DNA of 10,468 nt from an uncultured Elusimicrobium sp. (GTDB taxonomy: Bacteria > Elusimicrobiota > Elusimicrobia > Elusimicrobiales > Elusimicrobiaceae), in contig CACXHA010000008.1 in assembly GCA_902767385.1 (NCBI GenBank), positions 1 through 10,468 of the forward strand, read 5' to 3'. A program made the translations under genes and the position numbers. Below, piece after piece: positions 1 to 6,075 of this stretch. The notes beneath the pieces were generated by a model. That model saw only the letters and a program-made list of their open reading frames with translations. It was not told the origin of the DNA and did not search any database. Positions within the stretch are counted from its first letter, which is position 1. Each line of letters begins with the position of its first letter.

Positions 1-612
1 ATGGATATACCTTCTTTTAAGATTCTGTTTTTCGTTTCGTTATTTAGTGCGGTAGTTTCTATTTATTACTTAATTAACCGTCAGGAAAAAATGAGCGTTA
101 TTATGCCTTTGGTATTCCTGTTGGTGGCAAGTGCGAGCATGTGGATTTATACGGTGTCTGGGCTGCCGGTTGCGTTGCATAAAACGACTGTCGCTTTACT
201 TACAAATATAGACATAAAAAACCTTGACATTGCCAAACAAAACGCGGAAATGGAAAAAGAACTAGGCATTGACTCTCGCCGCAGTGCATTTGCTTCTTTT
301 GATAAAACAAACGAAATATCGATGATGAAAGCAGACACGCGCGAAGCCTTTTTTAACAAACAATTGGAACGGATTGCTCCGAATTTATTTGATGAAGTCA
401 ATCGCTCCTTATTTACGCGCTTGTTAATTTACCATTATACCGCCGGAGAAAGCAAAGTTAACTGGGCTATATGGAACTATGCTTTGCTACTTCCTGTAGA
501 AAACTTTAACCAAGATGCCCAAGATAACGGCGCATACACATTCCTAATGATGCTACTTATTTTACTGGGAATCTTTTCCTGCGGGAGTGCTATCTTCTTT
601 GAAGAGAAATAG
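1..612 (+). CDS. Membrane protein of unknown function (start may lie at or before the window edge)
   Basis: I do not recognise this family. The reading frame encodes 203 residues if the ATG at base 1 is the start; the ribosome binding site would lie outside the window, so the start cannot be confirmed. Hydrophobic segments at about residues 7-25, 33-54 and 178-197 predict three membrane helices. Between the second and third lies a roughly 120-residue polar stretch rich in Lys, Glu and Asp (about 60-175) that is probably a soluble or extracytoplasmic domain. The protein ends with a short acidic tail. It stops only 3 nt before the PP2C phosphatase gene, so the two are almost certainly co-transcribed and probably translationally coupled. 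A role as a membrane partner or target of that phosphatase is only an inference from position. Confidence 0.75.
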   Translation: MDIPSFKILFFVSLFSAVVSIYYLINRQEKMSVIMPLVFLLVASASMWIYTVSGLPVALHKTTVALLTNIDIKNLDIAKQNAEMEKELGIDSRRSAFASFDKTNEISMMKADTREAFFNKQLERIAPNLFDEVNRSLFTRLLIYHYTAGESKVNWAIWNYALLLPVENFNQDAQDNGAYTFLMMLLILLGIFSCGSAIFFEEK

Positions 613-615
613 TAT

Positions 616-1434
616 ATGGCAAACTTTGATATAGAATTTGCCGCAGTAACCGATATTGGCAAAATCCGCGAAAAAAATGAAGACAGCGTGCTCATTTCGT
701 CGGATTTGAGCCTTGGCGTAGTAGCCGATGGTATGGGAGGGCATAGCGCCGGGGAAATTGCCAGCAATATTGCCGTTTCCGTGCTGGCGGAAACGGTACG
801 TAAAATTGATAACAATAAACTGCAAATTCCCACCAATTTCTTACCCAAGTTATCCCCTACGGAACGCAAAATTTTATTAGCTGCCAACCTAGCTAATGCG
901 GCTATCTATTCCACCGCGCAATCGTCGGACACTTACCGCATGATGGGCACTACTCTTACCGGGGTGCTAGTAGAAAAAAATTGTGCTACTGCGGTACATG
1001 TGGGGGATTCGCGCTTGTACCTGCTGCGCAATAATAAAATTATCCAAATCACGACGGACCACTCCCTAGCTATGGAACATATCCGCCGCGGATTACTAAC
1101 CAAGCAAGAAGCCGACCACTCCAAAATTCAAAATATTTTAACCCGCGCGATGGGGATTAAGAAAAACATTGAGTTTGACCTCTTAAAATTCCCGGTGCAC
1201 GAGGGGGACGTATTGCTCCTCTGCTCTGACGGGCTTTATAAGGGGCTAAACGAAGATCAAATTGCCGCCATTTTGTGTGCCGGTAAAGCTATGCCGCTTG
1301 TTAAACTATGCAAGCAATTGGTGCACGATTCTAATGATAAAGACGGGCAAGACAACATTTCTTGTGTGCTGATTAAAATTTTGCCACCTCAAAAACTGAC
1401 GTTTATGCAACGGCTTAGACAGATGTTTAAGTAA
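616..1434 (+). CDS. PP2C-family Ser/Thr protein phosphatase (Stp/PrpC type)
   Basis: A 272-residue metal-dependent (PPM/PP2C) phosphatase that would remove phosphate from Ser/Thr residues of cytosolic proteins, usually opposing a Hanks-type kinase. The family motifs appear in order: KIREKNEDS at 16-24 with the metal/phosphate-site Glu22 and Asp23, VADGMGGHSAGE at 36-47 with metal-binding Asp38-Gly39, GTTLTG at 111-116, HVGDSR at 128-133, CSDGL at 203-207 with metal-site Asp205, and DN(I) at 246-248. The length suits the single-domain bacterial forms. After the catalytic core there is a short basic, amphipathic C-terminal tail (about 259-272). The ATG at 616 lies 3 nt after the upstream stop, and the purine stretch inside the upstream gene's last codons is a weak ribosome binding site, which suggests coupling. 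No kinase gene is in the window; it may lie upstream. The gene ends at a clear terminator. Confidence 0.95.
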   Translation: MANFDIEFAAVTDIGKIREKNEDSVLISSDLSLGVVADGMGGHSAGEIASNIAVSVLAETVRKIDNNKLQIPTNFLPKLSPTERKILLAANLANAAIYSTAQSSDTYRMMGTTLTGVLVEKNCATAVHVGDSRLYLLRNNKIIQITTDHSLAMEHIRRGLLTKQEADHSKIQNILTRAMGIKKNIEFDLLKFPVHEGDVLLLCSDGLYKGLNEDQIAAILCAGKAMPLVKLCKQLVHDSNDKDGQDNISCVLIKILPPQKLTFMQRLRQMFK

Positions 1435-1457
1435 TCTTTGTATTTCCTAATGTAAAT

Positions 1458-1483
1458 CCCCTGCAAATGCAGGGGTTTTTTTT
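1458..1483 (+). terminator. Rho-independent terminator of the PP2C operon
   Basis: A 7-bp GC-rich stem, CCCCTGC (1458-1464) with GCAGGGG (1469-1475), closes an AAAT loop and is followed directly by eight T residues (1476-1483). It begins 23 nt after the phosphatase stop codon. Confidence 0.92.
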
Positions 1484-1493
1484 GTCTGCAATT

Positions 1494-1536
1494 AGGTCAT
1501 AAAGGCCCAGGCACAAATTGGGACCAAAGACCCTGG
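1494..1536 (+). promoter_or_regulatory. Four-half-site GG(A/G)CC element upstream of the secreted repeat protein
   Basis: Four related half-sites are seen: AGGTC (1494), GGCCC (1504), GGGACC (1520) and GACCC (1529), ending in CCCTGG at 1531-1536. The last lies 20 nt upstream of the -10 box. The outer CCAGG (1507-1511) and CCTGG (1532-1536) are inverted repeats. Nearly the same layout occurs at 5991-6031 upstream of another secreted-protein gene. Because the promoter lacks a good -35, this is best read as an activator or other regulator site. The regulator is unknown. Confidence 0.5.
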
Positions 1537-1556
1537 TGTTACCGTCTTATTTGCTC

Positions 1557-1562
1557 TACAAT
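1557..1562 (+). promoter_or_regulatory. -10 box of a probable leaderless promoter
   Basis: TACAAT matches the sigma-70 -10 consensus at five of six positions and is followed by ATAAGT and then the ATG at 1569. Transcription would start about 7 nt after the box, on or next to the ATG. No Shine-Dalgarno sequence lies before that ATG, unlike most other genes in the window. No convincing -35 is present. Confidence 0.5.
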
Positions 1563-1568
1563 ATAAGT

Positions 1569-3089
1569 ATGAAAGTATGGGCCTATAAAGTGTTTTCCGT
1601 CCTACTGAGCGCGCTTGTGGTATTGGCAAGCGCGGACGTTGCTTTTGCCGGGCCCAAGAAACTACCTAAACTTAAAAGAATCAAAACCCTTGCTCCTAAA
1701 ACAGTCCTACCCAAAACACCGACGGTACCCGTTGTAAAACCCAAGGTAGCCGCGCAAGTAGAGCGTGTGGTAACCCAAAAGGCAGTAACAGCACCGCAGG
1801 TTGCGCCTGTAAATACACCGCAAGCGGCGCCGATCCCTGCGGCGGTGCAAGACACCGGCACCAATTTAACGGGCACGCAAGTATTAGCTCAGTACTTCCC
1901 CACGTGGCGGCAAGAGTTGGGGGGAAAGTTTAGCCCGGAACAACTTGACGCCGTAGAAAAAGCATTTGCCGACACGGACGAGTGGATGTTTGTACGCGGC
2001 GAAGACGGTGAATTAAAAGCGCGCAACAAATACGAGTGGGATTATGAGGCCCGGTTTTTAACCTTTTTACAAAATAGCGGCGTCAGTTTTACGGATAAAC
2101 AAATAAAGCAACTAATTGGAGGAAAAGGAATAAAAGGATTTACGTTTAAAATTTATTTTTTCCGTATGAAAGCGACTGGATTTTCCTGCTCTAAAGGAAC
2201 AAAACCACTTCAAAACATATGCAGGGGAGGCGTTCTCCTTTCCTACAAAGAAATGACGCCTGAAGAGGTACACGAGGTCAATATTGGAAAAGGACTTAAC
2301 CGCTATCTCAATCATCCACTTGTAAAGGCCTACCTGCAGGAAAACCGCCTATACGCCGAAAGTAAAACCCCGGAAGAATATGTAACCCTAGCCAGACAAT
2401 ATCCTACTAAACCGCGCGCAGAGATATGGAAAGACGGGCACAAACTTTCGCGCGCGGAAATGACACCGAAAGAAGTGCAAGAGGTGAATATCGGAATGGG
2501 ACTTTACAAACACCGCAATCACCCATTTGTAAAGGCCTATCTGCAGGAAAACCGTTTATACGCCAAAAGTAAAACCCCGGAAGAATATGTAGAATTAGCC
2601 CGGCAATATCCTACCAAACCACGCTCACAGATATATGGAGACCACGGACACATACTTGCCCGCGAAGAAATGACACCGCAAGAAGTACAAGAGGTGAATA
2701 TTGGACAAGGACTTTACCGCTACCATACGCACCCGCTTGTACAGACCTACATAAAAGAAAACCGTCTGCAATCAGAAACACAAACCACACAACAGTTATA
2801 CACTGCCTTGACAACCCATATTAAAGAATATGGACATTATCCAACAAGGGCAGAAAATTCTCTACAAAGTATCATATATCAACGTCTTCGTTATTATGAG
2901 TCCACCATGACCACTGACGGCAAATATACAGACCCATATTTGCAAAAGATTTATGAAATCAAACAATGGAGTGAGCGCGTCAAACGTGGCGAAGTAGATT
3001 GGGACAAATTCCCCGGATTATTCAAAAAGCACCGCCGCACCCTTGACGAAATGCACGAACAAGAAGAATCTTACCCAAAAAAGAAGTAG
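1569..3089 (+). CDS. Secreted tandem-repeat protein, frame interrupted at its 3' end
   Basis: I do not recognise a named family. I prefer the ATG at 1569 over the longer frame from TTG 1518, because translation from 1569 opens directly with a signal peptide: a Lys-containing start, a hydrophobic core at about 8-22 and an AFA cleavage motif ending near residue 27. A Lys/Pro/Val/Ala-rich linker follows (about 28-95), then a mixed region (about 100-185). Three repeat units begin at residues 210, 279 and 348, with a partial fourth at about 425. Each unit carries a TKP..I block, an EMTP.EV.EVNIG block and a HP.VKAYLQENRLY block. The product is exported to the periplasm or beyond. The frame stops at 3087-3089, but coding sequence clearly continues in the -1 frame, so this 507-residue product is either a truncated form or the frame-0 product of a frameshift. 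The gene appears to be transcribed alone from its own promoter. Confidence 0.75.
   Translation: MKVWAYKVFSVLLSALVVLASADVAFAGPKKLPKLKRIKTLAPKTVLPKTPTVPVVKPKVAAQVERVVTQKAVTAPQVAPVNTPQAAPIPAAVQDTGTNLTGTQVLAQYFPTWRQELGGKFSPEQLDAVEKAFADTDEWMFVRGEDGELKARNKYEWDYEARFLTFLQNSGVSFTDKQIKQLIGGKGIKGFTFKIYFFRMKATGFSCSKGTKPLQNICRGGVLLSYKEMTPEEVHEVNIGKGLNRYLNHPLVKAYLQENRLYAESKTPEEYVTLARQYPTKPRAEIWKDGHKLSRAEMTPKEVQEVNIGMGLYKHRNHPFVKAYLQENRLYAKSKTPEEYVELARQYPTKPRSQIYGDHGHILAREEMTPQEVQEVNIGQGLYRYHTHPLVQTYIKENRLQSETQTTQQLYTALTTHIKEYGHYPTRAENSLQSIIYQRLRYYESTMTTDGKYTDPYLQKIYEIKQWSERVKRGEVDWDKFPGLFKKHRRTLDEMHEQEESYPKKK
2196..2840 (+). repeat. Three tandem coding repeats of about 207-231 bp
   Basis: Units start at 2196, 2403 and 2610 (69, 69 and 77 codons), with a degenerate fourth start at 2841. 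Units 1 and 2 are most alike at the DNA level, sharing stretches such as GTAAAGGCCTA, CTGCAGGAAAACCG and AAAACCCCGGAAGAATATGTA, which points to fairly recent duplication. Unit 3 is more diverged towards its end. Confidence 0.85.
3077..3083 (+). other. A AAA AAG heptamer at a -1 frame change
   Basis: In the frame of the secreted repeat protein the codons read CCA AAA AAG AAG TAG, so the heptamer A AAA AAG is in the phase needed for tandem -1 slippage, and the frame-0 stop follows after one more codon. Reading in the -1 frame from here gives an open continuation (KKEVAKELEQLPAEEQQ). The same A6 run is also a natural site for an indel mutation or a sequencing error. I see no clear downstream hairpin and no strong upstream Shine-Dalgarno-like stimulator. 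Confidence 0.5.
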
Positions 3090-3445
3090 CGAAAGAATTG
3101 GAACAACTGCCCGCCGAAGAACAACAAGCCATTGAACAAATGGCAGACAATATGCTTACCCTGTGGGAAAATTTTGAAGGCGTATGGTGGGAGCAAAACC
3201 AAAAGCACATCATTACCACGCCACAAACGCAAATGGCCTTTAATACCGTGCTTAATGCGGTGCGCAATCAAGTGCCCGGTGCAACGAACGTCAATATCTC
3301 TAACGTGTTAGAGCAAATAAACGGTATGCAACTGGGGCAAGACGGACCGGACTATTACCGAGTCATCTATCGCGGCAATAACCCACGTCTGCCGCGCGCC
3401 GAGGACTTTCACAACGTGTTGAAACCCAAGGGATTGCGCAAGTAA
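3083..3445 (+). pseudogene. Middle segment of the secreted repeat protein, -1 frame
   Basis: About 120 codons stay open in the -1 frame relative to 1569-3089, from the AAAAAAG run to the TAA at 3443-3445. There is no ATG near its start, only an internal TTG at 3098 without a ribosome binding site, so it does not look like a separate gene. The composition matches a continuing secreted protein: an acidic, Gln-rich helical stretch with LEQLPAEEQQAIEQMADN, then WENFEGVWWEQN and an NQVPGATNVNI segment. It most likely continues the upstream protein, reached either by programmed frameshifting or, in the ancestor, in an unbroken frame. Confidence 0.7.
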
Positions 3446-3840
3446 ATGCCGCCAGCGCCTACCAATTAAACAGCCCGCATATTGAGTTGGACGGAGACGA
3501 GGATCTGGTATATAATCTGCTCGTCCGACAAGGTGTAACCGACAAAGAAATGAGCGCAGTTATTGATGCTTTGACACCCGCCGGGTGGGAAATCCGCCTA
3601 GGCGCGCATGAGCTGCTCCACGAAATCAAACAAGGGTGGATTCACATCCACATTGAACAAGTGGTTCCCGCGACCGAAGAAGATGCCCAAGACATTAGCA
3701 ACGTCTTGCGCGTGGATATGCGTGCGCTGACTCATAGCAAAAACCCGCAACAAGTAGCCAAAACGTTACGCTATTTGTTTGCCAAATACTTAAAAGAAGA
3801 CGGTCACCATGCACTAAATAATATCCAAAAGGCGTTTTAG
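3421..3840 (+). pseudogene. C-terminal segment of the secreted repeat protein, second -1 frame change
   Basis: The coding signal moves by -1 again somewhere in 3382-3442, where both frames are open, and then runs to the TAG at 3838-3840, giving about 140 codons. The only early start is a TTG at 3487 with no ribosome binding site. The segment reads as ordinary protein, with a GDEDLVYNLLVRQGVTDKE block, a GWEIRLGAHELLHEIKQGW block and an amphipathic helical end. No canonical slippery heptamer lies in the switch region, which favours a true indel here and hence a decayed gene. With both breaks repaired, the ancestral protein would be about 757 residues. It ends 13 nt before the first CIRCE-like half-site of groESL, and no separate terminator is obvious. 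Confidence 0.65.
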
Positions 3841-3852
3841 AATCTCCCTTTT

Positions 3853-3879
3853 TTAGCACTCTAAAAAAGAGGTTGACAA
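3853..3879 (+). promoter_or_regulatory. CIRCE-like operator A, over the groES -35 box
   Basis: A perfect CIRCE left half TTAGCACTC (3853-3861), exactly 9 nt of spacer, and a right half GGTTGACAA that matches GAGTGCTAA at 5 of 9 positions and contains the -35 TTGACA. CIRCE is the operator of the heat-shock repressor HrcA. The perfect half also lies inside an AT-rich palindrome: CTTTTTTAG at 3848-3856 and CTAAAAAAG at 3861-3869 around a CACT loop. Confidence 0.5.
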
Positions 3880-3901
3880 TTTTGTTTGATAATGCTAAAC
3901 T
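3873..3901 (+). promoter_or_regulatory. groESL sigma-70 promoter
   Basis: A perfect -35 TTGACA (3873-3878), a 17-nt spacer and a -10 TAAACT (3896-3901) preceded by an extended TG (3893-3894). Transcription would start near 3908, inside operator B. The -10 sits within a perfect 7-bp inverted repeat, AATGCTA and TAGCATT around AAC (3891-3907). Confidence 0.75.
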
Positions 3902-3926
3902 AGCATTAAGCCAAAACGAGTGCTAA
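3900..3926 (+). promoter_or_regulatory. CIRCE operator B (HrcA site) at the groESL start
   Basis: Left half CTAGCATTA (6 of 9 matches to TTAGCACTC), exactly 9 nt, then a perfect right half GAGTGCTAA (3918-3926). Its position at the expected transcription start, upstream of groES, is the classical place for HrcA repression, which is relieved by heat or by GroEL being occupied with clients. Confidence 0.8.
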
Positions 3927-3969
3927 AATAAAAACACTCTATTAAAAGCTAATTTTAGGAGGAAATTAT

Positions 3970-4263
3970 ATGGCAGAAATTAAATTCAAACCGTTGGGTG
4001 ACCGCGTGTTTGTAAAACCGATTGAACGGGAAACCATGAAAGGGGGAATCATCATCCCCGATACCGCTAAAGAAAAACCCATGGAAGGCGAAGTATTAGC
4101 CGTGGGCGCCGGTAAACTGACCGACAAAGGCGAACGCGCCGCCATGGACGTTAAAAAAGGAGACCGCGTACTGTACGGGAAATATTCCGGTACGGAAGTA
4201 AAATTGGACGACGAAACGTTTTTAATCTTGCACCAGGACGAAATCTTGGGCATTTTAGGGTAA
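3970..4263 (+). CDS. groES: Co-chaperonin GroES (Cpn10)
   Basis: A 97-residue co-chaperonin, the usual length, which forms the seven-membered lid of the GroEL folding chamber in the cytosol. The sequence shows the N-terminal KFKPLGDRVFVKP strand (5-17), the mobile-loop region KGGIIIPDTAKEKP (24-37) that contacts GroEL, the GEVLAVGAGK roof-loop strand (40-49), and the conserved C-terminal KGDRVLYGKYSGTEVKLD and ILHQDEILGIL blocks. AGGAGG at 3957-3962 lies 7 nt before the ATG. It is the first gene of the groES-groEL operon, controlled by the CIRCE/HrcA elements upstream, with groEL starting 20 nt after its stop. No residue looks out of place. Confidence 0.98.
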   Translation: MAEIKFKPLGDRVFVKPIERETMKGGIIIPDTAKEKPMEGEVLAVGAGKLTDKGERAAMDVKKGDRVLYGKYSGTEVKLDDETFLILHQDEILGILG

Positions 4264-4283
4264 TTATAAGGAGATAAAATTTT

Positions 4284-5921
4284 ATGGCTAAACAAATTGT
4301 TTATGGCGACGAAGCCCGCGCCAAAATGAAAACGGGCATTGAAAAAGTTGCAAATGCCGTGCGTGTAACTTTAGGGCCTAAGGGCCGCAGCGTAGTGCTG
4401 GAAAAAAAATTCGGCTCTCCGCTTATTATTGACGACGGCGTGACCATTGCCAAAGACATTGAACTGGAAGATAAGTTTGAAAACATGGGCGCGCAGCTTA
4501 TCCGCGAAGTAGCTTCCAAAACCAACGATGTAGCCGGCGACGGTACCACCACCGCTACCGTTTTGGCCAATGCGATGCTGACTGAAGGTATTAAAAATAT
4601 CACTGCCGGTGCCAACCCGACCTTAGTTAAAAAAGGTATTGAAAAAGCCGTAGAAGTCACCAAAGAAGCTTTGGAAAAAATGCACAAACCGGTCAAAACC
4701 AAAGAAGAAAAAGCACAAATTGCTACCATTTCTTCCAACGACCGCGAAATTGGCAATATGATTGCCGAAGCCATTGAAAAAGTAGGTGCCGAAGGTGTCA
4801 TCACCGTAGAAGAAGGCAAAACCGCTACCACGCAATTGGATATTGTGGAAGGTATGCAATTTGACCGCGGTTATATTTCCCCTTACTTTGTGACCGATTC
4901 CGAACGCATGGAATGCGTGCTTGAAAACCCATACATTATCATTACCGATAAGAAAATTTCGGCCATGAACGAACTATTGCCGATTTTGGAAAAAATCGTA
5001 CAAAGCGGTAAACAATTCTTAATCGTAGCCGAAGATGTAGACGGCGAAGCGTTGGCTACTTTGGTTGTCAACAAATTGCGTGGCACATTAAAAGGCTGCG
5101 CTGTAAAAGCCCCCGGTTTTGGCGACCGCCGCAAAGAAATGCTGGAAGATATTGCCATTTTAACCGGCGGCAACGTCATTAGCGAAGAGCGCGGCATGAA
5201 GCTAGACAAAGCAGAGCTCCCCATGCTCGGCCAATGTGCCCGCGTTGTCATTGACAAAGAAAATACCACCATTGTTTCCGGCAAAGGTGACAAAGCCGCC
5301 ATTGAGGCCCGCACCGCTCAAATCCGCAAACAAATTGAAAATTCTACCAGCGAATATGACAAAGAAAAACTGCAAGAACGTTTGGCTAAATTGGCCGGCG
5401 GTGTAGCCGTAATCAGCGTAGGTGCTGCTACGGAAACCGAACTCAAAGCCAAAAAAGCCAAAGTAGAAGATGCCAAAAACGCTACCAAAGCCGGCGTAGA
5501 AGAAGGCCTTGTTCCCGGCGGTGGTGTAGCTTTAGCGCGCTGCCAAAAAGCATTGGAAGCTATTAAAGAAGACAATGAAGATATCCGCACCGGTATTAAC
5601 ATTGTTCGCAAAGCTTTAACGGCTCCCTTGAAACAAATTGCCGTCAACGCCGGTTTAGATGGTGCTGTAGTAGTGGACAAAGTGCTCTCTATGAAAGGCG
5701 CCGCCGACGGTTATGATGCCGACAAGAACGAATATTGCGACCTATTAAAAGCCGGCGTAGTAGATCCGGCCAAAGTAGTCCGCACCGCCTTGGAAAATGC
5801 GGCCTCTATCACCGGAACGGTACTACTTACCGAAACATTAGTTGCGGACGCGCCGGAAAAAGAACATAGCCACGCTCCTGCCGGTATGGGCGGTATGGGT
5901 GGCATGCCTGGCATGATGTAG
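4284..5921 (+). CDS. groEL: Chaperonin GroEL (Cpn60)
   Basis: A 545-residue ATP-driven chaperonin that assembles as a double seven-mer ring and folds cytosolic clients with GroES. It has the full length of the family. Visible signatures are LGPKGR (30-35), the ATP-site DDGVTIAKDI (50-59), the phosphate-binding GDGTTT (85-90, with Asp86), the apical-domain GFGDRR, and the C-terminal equatorial KNATKAGVEEGLVPGGGVAL containing the hydrolysis-site region. The tail is the typical Gly/Met-rich GMGGMGGMPGMM, believed to line the chamber floor. AAGGAG at 4268-4273 lies 10 nt upstream. It is co-transcribed with groES and ends at a strong terminator. No other copy is in the window. Codon use looks more regular than in the neighbouring secreted genes, as expected for a highly expressed gene. 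Confidence 0.99.
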   Translation: MAKQIVYGDEARAKMKTGIEKVANAVRVTLGPKGRSVVLEKKFGSPLIIDDGVTIAKDIELEDKFENMGAQLIREVASKTNDVAGDGTTTATVLANAMLTEGIKNITAGANPTLVKKGIEKAVEVTKEALEKMHKPVKTKEEKAQIATISSNDREIGNMIAEAIEKVGAEGVITVEEGKTATTQLDIVEGMQFDRGYISPYFVTDSERMECVLENPYIIITDKKISAMNELLPILEKIVQSGKQFLIVAEDVDGEALATLVVNKLRGTLKGCAVKAPGFGDRRKEMLEDIAILTGGNVISEERGMKLDKAELPMLGQCARVVIDKENTTIVSGKGDKAAIEARTAQIRKQIENSTSEYDKEKLQERLAKLAGGVAVISVGAATETELKAKKAKVEDAKNATKAGVEEGLVPGGGVALARCQKALEAIKEDNEDIRTGINIVRKALTAPLKQIAVNAGLDGAVVVDKVLSMKGAADGYDADKNEYCDLLKAGVVDPAKVVRTALENAASITGTVLLTETLVADAPEKEHSHAPAGMGGMGGMPGMM

Positions 5922-5944
5922 TGTATTAGTTTACACAAAGCTTT

Positions 5945-5980
5945 AAAAACCCCTTGCGCTTAAACCCGCGAGGGGTTTTT
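5945..5980 (+). terminator. groESL terminator (A/T-flanked hairpin)
   Basis: AAAAACCCCTTGCG (5945-5958) pairs with CGCGAGGGGTTTTT (5967-5980) through 14 positions with one T-G wobble, around an 8-nt loop. The flanking A5 and T5 tracts could allow termination in either direction, but no minus-strand gene needs it here. Confidence 0.93.
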
Positions 5981-5990
5981 GATTGGCTAT

Positions 5991-6031
5991 AGGACCTAAG
6001 ACCTAATTTCATTTGGGCCTTTTGGCCCTGG
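5991..6031 (+). promoter_or_regulatory. Second copy of the four-half-site GG(A/G)CC element
   Basis: Half-sites AGGACC (5991), GACC (6000), GGGCC (6015) and GGCCC (6024), ending in CCCTGG (6026-6031). Distances of 9, 15 and 9 nt compare with 10, 16 and 9 in the copy at 1494-1536. GGGCC and GGCCC form a perfect inverted pair around TTTT. The CCCTGG ends about 20 nt before a -10-like TATATT/TATTCT (6051-6058), as in the first copy. Confidence 0.5.
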
Positions 6032-6075
6032 CATTTAACCGCTAAAAATTTATATTCTATGTGTAAGGAGATTCT

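Noticed and set aside
477..887. Minus-strand open frame across the junction of the membrane protein and PP2C genes
   Set aside because: Both plus-strand genes are well supported, and the antisense product has low-complexity Ser-rich content typical of a shadow frame.
1518..1568. Seventeen-codon N-terminal extension from TTG 1518 of the secreted repeat protein
   Set aside because: No ribosome binding site precedes it, it overlaps the regulatory element and -10 box, and it would bury the signal peptide behind 17 residues.
2196..2840. CRISPR-like repeat array
   Set aside because: The repeats are about 207 bp, diverged, in frame and protein-coding, with no spacers.
3098..3445. Separate gene starting at TTG 3098
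   Set aside because: It has no ribosome binding site, and the open frame extends upstream to the end of the preceding coding region, so it reads as a frameshifted continuation.
4301..4831. Long minus-strand open frame (176 codons) inside groEL
   Set aside because: It lies antisense to a full-length, well-conserved groEL and has no recognisable motif or ribosome binding site. It arises from the codon bias of groEL.
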